DNA of 13,737 nt from Acholeplasmatales bacterium Tener_01 (GTDB lineage: Bacteria > Bacillota_I > Bacilli_A > ML615J-28 > CAG-698): the NCBI GenBank assembly GCA_001604495.1, contig LVBR01000193.1, forward strand, positions 1 to 13,737. The letters are read 5' to 3'. The notes beneath the pieces were generated by a model. It was not told where the DNA came from. It saw only the letters and a program-made list of their open reading frames with translations, and made no database searches. The position numbers and the translations under genes were made by a program. This document shows, piece by piece, positions 1-6,854 of this stretch; position 1 is the stretch's first letter; every line of letters starts with the position of its first letter.

Positions 1-30
1 ATACACTTTTTTTATAAAAAGTAAATAAAT

Positions 31-60
31 TAAAAGGGGGCCAAATTATTCGCTGGCCCA
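31..60 (-). terminator. Rho-independent terminator of the yigZ-like gene
   Basis: On the minus strand, just past the stop codon of the yigZ-like gene, a six-base-pair stem (GGGCCA at 38-43 against TGGCCC at 54-59) closes a ten-base loop. It is followed in the minus direction by a pyrimidine run that reads CCTTTTAATTTATT. Stem, position and T-rich tail fit an intrinsic terminator for that gene. Confidence 0.7.
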
Positions 61-78
61 AATTAGTTTTTTAACGCT

Positions 79-687
79 TTAAATAAATACATTAACTTCT
101 TCTAATATGTTAATTTTAGCTTGGTTTTTAGAAATCTCAGTCAAGTCTTTTGTTATCTTATCAAAGTCCTCATATTTTACTTCGTAGTATAGATAGATTT
201 CTTCTAAAAACTTCTTATCATATAGCTTTTCATTTGCGAGTGTTTTCATAATGACGTTAACTTGTTGGTAAGAGGTTGTGATTTCTATCTTTAACACTTT
301 AGTGAGTGTAAGTAAAGTAGCGCTATTAACCCCAAGTGATGCACTACTTGAATACGCTCTAACCAACCCACCTGCCCCAAGCTTTATACCACCAAAGTAT
401 CTAGTAACGATACACAAAACGTTGGTTAGATCATTTTTCTCTAGGGCACCTAGTATTGGCATACCGCTAGTACCGCTTGGCTCACCATCATCTGATGCCT
501 TCTTTTGGTCGCCTTCAAGGCCTAAAATGTATGCATAACAATTGTGTGTTGCATCATAATAAGTCTTTCTAACATTTTGAAGGATTTCCTGGACCTCTTC
601 AATGGAAGATACTGGGTAGAGGCTTGTTATAAACTCACTTCTATTAATTGTTTGATTTACTTTTACAAATTCTTTTATTGTTTTCAT
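79..687 (-). CDS. yigZ: YigZ/IMPACT (YvyE, UPF0029) family protein
   Basis: This 202-residue protein is a full-length member of the YigZ/YvyE family, bacterial relatives of eukaryotic IMPACT (a regulator of GCN2). The bacterial role is poorly defined; nucleic-acid or ribosome-related functions have been suggested. Family signatures seen are ATHNCYAY at residues 46-53, SDDGEPSGTSG at 65-75 and VTRYFGGIKLGAGGLVRAY at 94-112. A C-terminal region (about 135-200) corresponds to the usual ferredoxin-like DUF1949 domain. The N-terminus, with RSEFI at 16-20, matches where family members begin, so the ATG at 687 is the likely start. No Shine-Dalgarno sequence precedes it, and a good promoter places transcription start at or beside the ATG. 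The gene is transcribed divergently from the CCA-enzyme-like gene and has its own terminator. Confidence 0.93.
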   Translation of the reverse strand: MKTIKEFVKVNQTINRSEFITSLYPVSSIEEVQEILQNVRKTYYDATHNCYAYILGLEGDQKKASDDGEPSGTSGMPILGALEKNDLTNVLCIVTRYFGGIKLGAGGLVRAYSSSASLGVNSATLLTLTKVLKIEITTSYQQVNVIMKTLANEKLYDKKFLEEIYLYYEVKYEDFDKITKDLTEISKNQAKINILEEVNVFI

Positions 688-693
688 ATGATA

Positions 694-722
694 ATTATAA
701 GTTATTTATTATTACCATACAA
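694..722 (-). promoter_or_regulatory. Sigma-A-type promoter for yigZ-like gene
   Basis: On the minus strand a -35 box TTGTAT (717-722) and a perfect -10 box TATAAT (694-699) are separated by exactly 17 bases. The predicted transcription start falls at about 687, which is the A of the ATG start codon. Together with the lack of a ribosome binding site, this suggests a leaderless transcript. Confidence 0.6.
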
Positions 723-739
723 GTGAAAATAAAAAATAA

Positions 740-768
740 TAGTAATATAGCGCTATTTAGGGTATAAT
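740..768 (+). promoter_or_regulatory. Candidate promoter for the CCA-enzyme-like/yhaM pair
   Basis: A perfect -10 box TATAAT lies at 763-768, 23 bases before the ATG. The hexamer at the right distance upstream (TAGTAA, 740-745, 17-base spacer) is a poor -35 match, so the promoter may be weak or need an activator. A perfect 10-base palindrome ATAGCGCTAT sits at 747-756 inside the spacer. The Shine-Dalgarno AAGGAG follows at 779-784, leaving a very short leader. Confidence 0.5.
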
Positions 769-791
769 AAAAATAGATAAGGAGTAATCCA

Positions 792-2240
792 ATGTTTAAC
801 TATAAAGAAATACTAGAAAAGTCAAGAATAATCCTAAGAGCTATTAGTAATAAGGGTTACCACGCATATTTAACAGGCGAAAGTGTTGTTAATGCTGTTT
901 TAGGAATTGATTCAAATTCCGTTAACATTTCAACAAACGCTCCTTTAGATGAAGTTAAGATGCTTTTTTACGGATATGAAGTGAAAACTAAGGGTGATTA
1001 TAGTCTATTAATCAACTATGAAGATGTTAAATTCACAGTTAAACACTTCTTGAAGGAATTGAAAGATGGTAGATTAGTTGAAGGTGATAACTTAGAAGAT
1101 GATCTTCTTGCAAGTCCTTTTACAATTAGTGCCCTAGCAATGGGATTAAATAATAAGATTACTGATGTTTATGGTGGCTATAAAGATATCTCTAAAAAGC
1201 GCCTAGTGATTCCTAAAAATAAAAAGAAAAGACTAAAAAATAACCCAATTATTGCATTCGACGGGCTAGATTATGCAAGTAGTCTTGGCTTTAGTGTAGC
1301 GTCATCTTCTGCATTTGCAATTAAAAGATCAAAAGAAGTTAGAAATATATCACTTGATAAGCAACTTGATTATATTTTGTCTGCGATTAAGAGCACACAT
1401 ACAAAGAGTGTACTTAAATATCTAAAGAAGACGCGTTTATATAAATATATGCCGATCTTTGGTGGTGAATTTAATCATCAAATTAAAAAGAAACAAAAAG
1501 TTGATAGTGATACATTCATTCAAATGGCTTTAGTTAGATCTTTAAATGAAGAAAACATCACAAAAGAAGATTATGAAAAATGTATTGGATTAACTAAAAA
1601 TCCTGATATGACTAATAATATTGTGAGCTTAGCTGTTAAGGTAAATAAAGGTGATTATAAAAAGATTGATTTATTTAACTTTGGATTAGATGTATCCCTT
1701 GCAAGTAATAATATCAATTATTTACTAGGATATGCTCCTAAACGTACTAAGAAGATTGAAAAAGAATATAATGATCTAATAATCAAATCAAATAGTGAAA
1801 TCAAATACTTCTCAGAAGAAATCATGCGTGATTTTAGAAATATTTCACTTGGCGGAATCGATGATTTACTTGAGAAAATCAAAGAAAGCATCCTTGAAGG
1901 CAATTTGATGAATGATTATTATGAGATAAAAGAGTTTGTTTCAAAATTTGCTTATACTGAAGAAGTTAAAATTAAAGAAGAAAAAGTCGAATCTAATATC
2001 GTCAATCGTAGTTTTGTTAGAATGCAAGAAGAGTTAGAACAAAAAGAGGCGAAAATTAGAGAACTTGAAGCTAGTAATCTACTGATTGAACTTGATAAAG
2101 AAGCTGAAAGAGTTGCAAGAAGTATTGTTAGAGACCTAGATATCTATCAAGATGAAAAAGAAAAAGTATACAAAGAAATCAAAGAAGCATATCGCAATAT
2201 ATTGATTAAGAATACTCAGAAATATGAGAGGTTGAGATAA
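792..2240 (+). CDS. Degenerate class II CCA-adding-enzyme-like protein (probable pseudoenzyme)
   Basis: This 482-residue protein aligns without gaps to the head of class II CCA tRNA nucleotidyltransferase/poly(A) polymerase, but the active-site residues are replaced. The usual GGAVRD followed by DIDIAT becomes GESVVN (29-34) and SVNIST (43-48), so both metal-binding aspartates are lost (S43, N45). The RRDFTINALA motif becomes ASPFTISALA (107-116). The EDPLRILRAIRFAAQLGF motif becomes NNPIIAFDGLDYASSLGF (150-167), losing its acids and arginines. The fold-determining hydrophobic pattern, the GGxxD element after residue 125 and the helical RNA-binding body remain, so this is a maintained protein rather than a decayed gene. 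A charged helical tail (about 390-482) is additional to the family's usual length of roughly 400. The start is supported by AAGGAG seven bases upstream. It is followed directly by yhaM with no gap. The sequence suggests RNA binding without CCA addition; the actual function is unknown. Confidence 0.8.
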   Translation: MFNYKEILEKSRIILRAISNKGYHAYLTGESVVNAVLGIDSNSVNISTNAPLDEVKMLFYGYEVKTKGDYSLLINYEDVKFTVKHFLKELKDGRLVEGDNLEDDLLASPFTISALAMGLNNKITDVYGGYKDISKKRLVIPKNKKKRLKNNPIIAFDGLDYASSLGFSVASSSAFAIKRSKEVRNISLDKQLDYILSAIKSTHTKSVLKYLKKTRLYKYMPIFGGEFNHQIKKKQKVDSDTFIQMALVRSLNEENITKEDYEKCIGLTKNPDMTNNIVSLAVKVNKGDYKKIDLFNFGLDVSLASNNINYLLGYAPKRTKKIEKEYNDLIIKSNSEIKYFSEEIMRDFRNISLGGIDDLLEKIKESILEGNLMNDYYEIKEFVSKFAYTEEVKIKEEKVESNIVNRSFVRMQEELEQKEAKIRELEASNLLIELDKEAERVARSIVRDLDIYQDEKEKVYKEIKEAYRNILIKNTQKYERLR

Positions 2241-3194
2241 ATGAAAATAAAAGATTATAAACCCCTAGATAAGGCAACTTTAATTTTGAAGTTTGCTGAT
2301 GTTACTATTAAGAAAACAACAGCTGGTCAAGATTATGCTAGTTTTTTAGGATTTGATGGCGAAAAGATGATTGAAGCTAAGATTTGGGCTTTATCACCTA
2401 GCGATAAAGAGATTCTAAAAAGCGGTGAAATTTATGTGGCAAGTGGTGTGATGAAAGATTATCAAGGAAAAATGCAATTTAATATCAATGAAATGCGTCT
2501 TGCAACTGATAGTGATCTAGAAGAGGAAGGAATGAACCGCGATGATTACTATGAAAGAGCAAAACTTGACATTAGTGTTTTAGCTGAAGCCTTAAATCAT
2601 TACATCAATTTGATTAAAAATGAGACATTAAAGAATTTGGTTGTATCAATTTTAAAGGAAGTGGGTGCTGATAATTATATGAATTACCCAGCAGCCCTTA
2701 CAATGCACCACAATTATTATTCAGGTCTTGCATATCATGTATATTCAATGTTAACTTTAAGTGATAGCTATTTAGATTTGTATCCATTTTTAAATCGTGA
2801 TTTAGTCTATAGTGGTATCATTTTACACGACATTGGAAAACTTAAAGAATTAAGCGGACCTAAAGGAACTGAGTACACTAAAGTTGGTAATTTACTTGGT
2901 CATATTTCTATTGGAGCAAACATTATTTATTCCAAAGCTAAAGAACTTGGCTGTGAAGAAACTGATGAAGTTATAAGTTTACTTCATATCGTTTTATCAC
3001 ATCACGGAATTAATGAATATGGTTCACCAAAAGAGCCACAAATGGCTGAAGCAGTTTTAGTTTATCTACTAGATTATTCTGATAGCAGAATGGCTGCCCT
3101 TGAAAAAGAAATACCTCAAACAAAAGAGGGAGAATTCTCAAATCAAATCGGAGCATTTGATAAGAAGAACTTCTATAAAGCAAATATTAAATAA
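2241..3194 (+). CDS. yhaM: 3'-5' exoribonuclease YhaM
   Basis: This is a 317-residue YhaM-type nuclease (the Bacillus protein is about the same length) that trims RNA from the 3' end in the cytoplasm. An N-terminal OB-fold nucleic-acid-binding domain (about 10-90) precedes an HD-superfamily metal-dependent domain (about 150-300). The metal ligands are visible: H166 in GLAYHVYSML, H196-D197 in LHDIGK, H221 in LLGHISIG, H254-H255 in LSHHG and D278 in LLDYSD. The ATG follows immediately after the stop codon of the upstream CCA-enzyme-like gene, and its ribosome binding site (AGAGGTTGAG) lies inside the end of that gene. The two are therefore almost certainly co-transcribed and translationally coupled. 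In Bacillus subtilis yhaM lies close to prsA, and a prsA-like gene follows here too, which supports the assignment. Confidence 0.94.
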   Translation: MKIKDYKPLDKATLILKFADVTIKKTTAGQDYASFLGFDGEKMIEAKIWALSPSDKEILKSGEIYVASGVMKDYQGKMQFNINEMRLATDSDLEEEGMNRDDYYERAKLDISVLAEALNHYINLIKNETLKNLVVSILKEVGADNYMNYPAALTMHHNYYSGLAYHVYSMLTLSDSYLDLYPFLNRDLVYSGIILHDIGKLKELSGPKGTEYTKVGNLLGHISIGANIIYSKAKELGCEETDEVISLLHIVLSHHGINEYGSPKEPQMAEAVLVYLLDYSDSRMAALEKEIPQTKEGEFSNQIGAFDKKNFYKANIK

Positions 3195-3200
3195 TAAAAA

Positions 3201-3229
3201 TGTGGGGGATTATAGTAAAGTCCCCCATA
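3201..3229 (+). terminator. Hairpin terminator after yhaM
   Basis: A strong stem TGGGGGA (3203-3209) against TCCCCCA (3221-3227), extendable by two more pairs, encloses an 11-base loop beginning seven bases after the yhaM stop. The downstream tract (TAATAATCGTTGTTT) is only moderately U-rich, so termination efficiency on the plus strand is uncertain. The A-rich upstream side could serve the opposite strand. Confidence 0.6.
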
Positions 3230-3298
3230 ATAATCGTTGTTTATGACATAAATTAAATAATTATTAATCTCTACTCTTAGATAAAAGGCAAATAATTG

Positions 3299-3326
3299 TT
3301 TACTTTTTTAAAAAAAGTAGTATAAT
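3299..3326 (+). promoter_or_regulatory. Promoter of the prsA-like gene
   Basis: A perfect -10 box TATAAT lies at 3321-3326. The most plausible -35 is TTTACT at 3299-3304 with a 16-base spacer; an alternative is TTGTTT at 3296-3301 with 19. The spacer region is occupied by a perfect AT inverted repeat, TACTTTTTT-A-AAAAAAGTA (3301-3319). Predicted transcription start is near 3333, giving a leader of about 70 bases. Confidence 0.55.
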
Positions 3327-3348
3327 ATAAACGTTAAAGTATTTATTG

Positions 3349-3371
3349 ATAGCATCTGGTGATGCTATTTT
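3349..3371 (+). promoter_or_regulatory. Stem-loop in the prsA-like leader
   Basis: A perfect eight-base-pair stem ATAGCATC (3349-3356) and GATGCTAT (3361-3368) closes a TGGT tetraloop, with TTT immediately after. It lies between the predicted transcription start and the ribosome binding site AAGGAG (3390-3395). It could stabilise the 5' end of the mRNA or act as a weak attenuator; no known riboswitch class is recognised. Confidence 0.5.
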
Positions 3372-3402
3372 GCTACTATAGTATATTTAAAGGAGAAAAA
3401 AG

Positions 3403-5964
3403 ATGAATAGTCAAAATGTTATTAAAAAGACCCTTCCATTAATAATCATTTTAGTGCTTATTATTGGATTCGCTGTAACATGTACAGTATTAAAGAAAGA
3501 TAAAGTAAGTCCTTCTATAAGTGATGGTGATTCAGTTTATCTATCAACTAAAGAAGACAGTTTCACTTACACTATTAAAAAAGGCAAAATGTATGATGAA
3601 TTAAAACAAAACGTTGGTTTATCTACATTAATCACATTAGTTAACAAAGATTTATTAACTAAAGAAGGTTTCTACGATAAAGTAACTAACGAAGAAATCG
3701 ATGAAGCACTTGAAAAAGATATTTTTGCTGATGGCAAAGACGATTTAACTGATGAAGAAATTCTTGAAAAGCAAGAAGAATACAAAGATAAAATGTATTC
3801 TAACTATGGTTTAAGAGATGATGATGAAATCAGAGAATACCATAGATTAATCTTAGCTAAGAAGTTATATGCATCAAGCAAACTTGACAAAGAAATTAGT
3901 GACAAGAATGCTGCTGCCACAACAAATAGTGAAAAATATTTCACTGATACAGATTACTCAGATTATTATAATAAGAATTATCAAGAAGAATTTTGGGCTG
4001 TAATTGTTCCTTATACAACTGAAGCTCAAGCTAAGAATGCTTTAGCACAACTTGGAATTAGTATTCACCAAACAAATGCTGAAATCGCTGATGACTTCAA
4101 TTATTGGTATTGGACTGCAACAGAAGCTCAATTAACTCCTCAAGAAGTTGTTAAAGCTATTTTAGATTTATACAATGCAGTATATGCATATAAATGTGAA
4201 AACTATCCAACTGAAAAGATCTTAGTTAAAAAAGGCGTTCAATATACAATTGATGAATTTGGAAACTATGTATTCAATACTACTGTTAGTGAAGATAATA
4301 AGTTAAAGAACACATTCCATTACACTTATAAAGAATTATCTGACTATCAAACAAGTATTTTAAACTCTATGAAGAATACTTGGGTTGCATACAATGCAAA
4401 TAGTAAAGTTGAAGCAAATGCTAAGTGGTATACACCTACTGTTCAAAGCTACAACAGTGGTGCTCTATACTGCTATATCCTTAAGATTGCTGAACAACCT
4501 GCAGTTGATATGCAAGATGTATATGATGAAATTACAGACGCATTAGTTGAAGCTAAGCTTACTACAACTTACATTGAAACAAAGATGGCTGAGTTAAGAG
4601 CTGAATATGAACTTACTATCTATGATGTTGAAATGGAAAAGACTTATGTATCAAGTATGACTAACTATGGTGTTACTCATAAGACTACTAAGAAATCTAG
4701 TAAGACATTAGTTGCAGCTACAAGTGAAAAAGAATATTCAACTGAAGATTTATTCAAAGCAATGGATTACAAATATGGTACATCAATTGCAATGTCACTT
4801 TTGAACTATGAAAGATTCATGACTAACACTAATTTCAATACTTACTATGATTACACTAAAGAAGGTAAGGAAAAAGATAAGTGGTTAGATAAGACTAAAT
4901 ATAATGAATTAAAAGAACAAGTTGCTAATGAAAAATTAGTATTCACTAGTGGAACATATTCAAGTTATGGATATAGCCCAAGCGATATGACTTGGTTAGA
5001 ATTCATTAAGGAAATCTACGGAGCAAATGATGAAAATGAATTACTTCTTCAATATTTGTTCAGTAGTTTAATCAGTGATTATCAAAAGAAATTAGCTGAC
5101 GTTAGTGAAGCAAGTGAAGAAAGCGAATTATGGCAATTCTATAAGAGAAATATGTTGCCTATCGCTAATAGTTACTTCAAAGTAAGTGGTGTTCATACAT
5201 TAATTTGTGTATATGACAACCCAGGAAGCACAACTCCAATTAATCCAGATGAATGGAGCGACATTCAAGTTGCATACGCAGCTGAATTACAAGCAGCAAT
5301 TCTTAACTACCTTGATAACAATGAAGGAACAGTTCAAGAAAAGATGGATGCATTCGTTGCTGGATACAAAGCTTGTCTAAATTACTTACCAACAATCGAC
5401 GATGTTAACGAACAACCTGTTGTTGAAGGCGCAAGCTACACATGGAATGGAATCGACTGTGCTAAGTATCGTTCTGCTGGTTTATCAGTTAAGTATGAAG
5501 ATTTAGGTGAATTCGAAAACGGTAAGATGGTTAGTGAATTTGATGCAGCTGTTAAATCAATTTATGATTTAGATCCATCAAGTGAATCAATGACTTTATA
5601 TCGTAATGAATTAAAGACTCAATATGGTTACCATGTATATGCTAACTTAACTTGTACAAAACAAGCTACATATGATGACAATGGTACTGAAGAAGTATTA
5701 CCAACACTTGAAATCGTTAAGAAGTATTTAGCTGACTCATCAGATGAATCATTAACAGATGCAATGAAGACTGCTATTACTACTTACTTTACTCCAATTA
5801 AGAGTGAATTAAGTGGCAGTTACAACACTTACATCAATGAATATACAGATTTAAGAGACTTAATTTATGATTTGTCTAATACAAATTACACAATTGATCT
5901 ATTACAAAAGTCAATTGATGAAGCAATTAAATCTTGGCAAGAGCAATTAAAATATACTGAATAG
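3403..5964 (+). CDS. prsA: Membrane-anchored PrsA-like foldase with two tandem modules
   Basis: This 853-residue exported protein has a basic N-terminus, a hydrophobic segment (about 11-30) and a cysteine (C27) in an imperfect lipobox, so it is either a lipoprotein or held by an uncleaved membrane anchor. The rest reads as two PrsA/SurA-type modules. In module 1, KMYDELKQNVGLSTLITLVN (62-81) is the foldase N-domain, about 198-362 is a parvulin-like region, and AELRAEYELTIYD (396-408) is the typical PrsA C-terminal helix and strand. In module 2, STEDLFKAMDYKYGTSIAMS starts the second N-domain. H598 in GVHTLI, DLGEFENGKMVSEFD (700-714) and H744 in YGYHVY match the catalytic parvulin core, and a helical end follows. 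The equivalent histidines in module 1 are W198 and C357. PrsA normally folds secreted proteins outside the membrane and is about 290 residues long. Location next to yhaM supports the PrsA lineage. The start is supported by AAGGAG seven bases upstream. The gene appears monocistronic. Confidence 0.82.
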   Translation: MNSQNVIKKTLPLIIILVLIIGFAVTCTVLKKDKVSPSISDGDSVYLSTKEDSFTYTIKKGKMYDELKQNVGLSTLITLVNKDLLTKEGFYDKVTNEEIDEALEKDIFADGKDDLTDEEILEKQEEYKDKMYSNYGLRDDDEIREYHRLILAKKLYASSKLDKEISDKNAAATTNSEKYFTDTDYSDYYNKNYQEEFWAVIVPYTTEAQAKNALAQLGISIHQTNAEIADDFNYWYWTATEAQLTPQEVVKAILDLYNAVYAYKCENYPTEKILVKKGVQYTIDEFGNYVFNTTVSEDNKLKNTFHYTYKELSDYQTSILNSMKNTWVAYNANSKVEANAKWYTPTVQSYNSGALYCYILKIAEQPAVDMQDVYDEITDALVEAKLTTTYIETKMAELRAEYELTIYDVEMEKTYVSSMTNYGVTHKTTKKSSKTLVAATSEKEYSTEDLFKAMDYKYGTSIAMSLLNYERFMTNTNFNTYYDYTKEGKEKDKWLDKTKYNELKEQVANEKLVFTSGTYSSYGYSPSDMTWLEFIKEIYGANDENELLLQYLFSSLISDYQKKLADVSEASEESELWQFYKRNMLPIANSYFKVSGVHTLICVYDNPGSTTPINPDEWSDIQVAYAAELQAAILNYLDNNEGTVQEKMDAFVAGYKACLNYLPTIDDVNEQPVVEGASYTWNGIDCAKYRSAGLSVKYEDLGEFENGKMVSEFDAAVKSIYDLDPSSESMTLYRNELKTQYGYHVYANLTCTKQATYDDNGTEEVLPTLEIVKKYLADSSDESLTDAMKTAITTYFTPIKSELSGSYNTYINEYTDLRDLIYDLSNTNYTIDLLQKSIDEAIKSWQEQLKYTE

Positions 5965-5972
5965 TAGCAAAG

Positions 5973-6010
5973 AAAGAAGCGATAGGATTTAGTCTTATTG
6001 CTTCTTTTTT
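5973..6010 (+). terminator. Rho-independent terminator of the prsA-like gene
   Basis: A 15-base-pair stem (5973-5987 against 5993-6007, with two G-U pairs) and a five-base loop end in a run of six Ts (6005-6010). It begins nine bases after the stop codon of the prsA-like gene. Confidence 0.9.
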
Positions 6011-6025
6011 ATCCAAACAGTTTTC

Positions 6026-6054
6026 TTGAAAAAGAGGGCAATAAATAGTATAAT
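6026..6054 (+). promoter_or_regulatory. Strong sigma-A-type promoter of the walJ-to-recD2 operon
   Basis: TTGAAA (6026-6031) and TATAAT (6049-6054) are separated by exactly 17 bases, which is close to consensus. The predicted start is near 6061 and the leader is about 26 bases, with AGGTG at 6076-6080 six bases before the walJ ATG. The -10 box lies within an 11-base inverted repeat, AGTATAATACT (6047-6057). Confidence 0.8.
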
Positions 6055-6086
6055 ACTGATAGTATATGTATTATTAGGTGTAATTT

Positions 6087-6854
6087 ATGAAATTTAGTGT
6101 TATAAGTAGTGGGTCAGATGGAAATATGACCTATATTGAATTTAATGAATGTGCATTTTTAATTGATGCGGGGATATCACTTCCTAATGCTAAGAGTAGA
6201 ATTGATGTTGACTTTTCAAAAGTAAAAGCCGTTTTTTGTACTCATGAGCACGGTGATCACACATCTTTTATTAGAACTGTTAGTAAAAAACTAAATGCAC
6301 CGATTTATATTCATAAAAATTGTTTTAATGGATTATATAAAATGGCTAGAGAAAAGATTAAAGAAGATTGCAAAGTCTTCTTTATTGAAGAAGATAGTCA
6401 TTATAATATTTGTGGAATAGATGTTTATACTTTAAAACTATCTCATGATAGTAAATGCTGTTTAGGCTTCATTTTTAAAGAAAATGATAAGCAACTTGCA
6501 TACACTACTGATACCGGATATTTCCCAACAAGTTATTTAAATGTTATTAGTAATGTTGATGCCTTAATAATTGAGGCTAATCATGACATTGAAATGTTAA
6601 AGGATAGTTCTCGTCCACCAGAGTTGATTAGTAGAATACTATCTCCTAGTGGTCATATGAGTAATTACATTTGTTACCAAATACTTAAACAAGTATCAAA
6701 GAATATTAAAGTTATCGTTTTAGCTCATATTTCAAGAGAATGTAACTCTATTGATTGTATAGTAAGTGATATTATCAATCCTTTGAAAGAAGAATATGAA
6801 GGAGAAATCTATGTTGCGAGTCAATTCGCCGCAACAAGATTAATTGAAATATGA
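6087..6854 (+). CDS. walJ: WalJ/YycJ-type metallo-beta-lactamase-fold hydrolase
   Basis: This 255-residue cytoplasmic metallohydrolase is of the YycJ/VicX/WalJ family. The N-terminus FSVISSGSDGNMTYIE (3-18) is typical, followed by the metal-binding motif THEHGDH (52-58), then LSHDS, the TDTGY strand with a metal-bridging aspartate, IEANHD, a GHMSN segment and LAHIS near the C-terminus. In Bacillus, walJ closes the walRKHIJ cell-wall-homeostasis operon just upstream of an htrA-type gene and rlmH. Here the sensor and regulator genes are absent but rlmH still follows, overlapping by four bases (ATGA). The family has been linked to DNA-replication/cell-division coordination and to nuclease activity; the substrate here is not known. 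It is the first gene of the operon and the only one in the window that stops with TGA. Confidence 0.9.
   Translation: MKFSVISSGSDGNMTYIEFNECAFLIDAGISLPNAKSRIDVDFSKVKAVFCTHEHGDHTSFIRTVSKKLNAPIYIHKNCFNGLYKMAREKIKEDCKVFFIEEDSHYNICGIDVYTLKLSHDSKCCLGFIFKENDKQLAYTTDTGYFPTSYLNVISNVDALIIEANHDIEMLKDSSRPPELISRILSPSGHMSNYICYQILKQVSKNIKVIVLAHISRECNSIDCIVSDIINPLKEEYEGEIYVASQFAATRLIEI

Noticed and set aside
5..22. AT-rich inverted repeat (CTTTTT...AAAAAG) at the left edge
   Set aside because: It consists only of A-T pairs in an AT-rich region and may belong to a feature outside the window; the GC-containing stem at 38-59 explains termination of the yigZ-like gene better.
278..726. Plus-strand open frames at 278-538 and 544-726
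   Set aside because: They lie almost entirely antisense to the well-supported yigZ-like gene, lack ribosome binding sites and show no family motifs.
1718..1903. Minus-strand open frame inside the CCA-like gene
   Set aside because: It is antisense to a continuous conserved-pattern coding frame and has no start signals.
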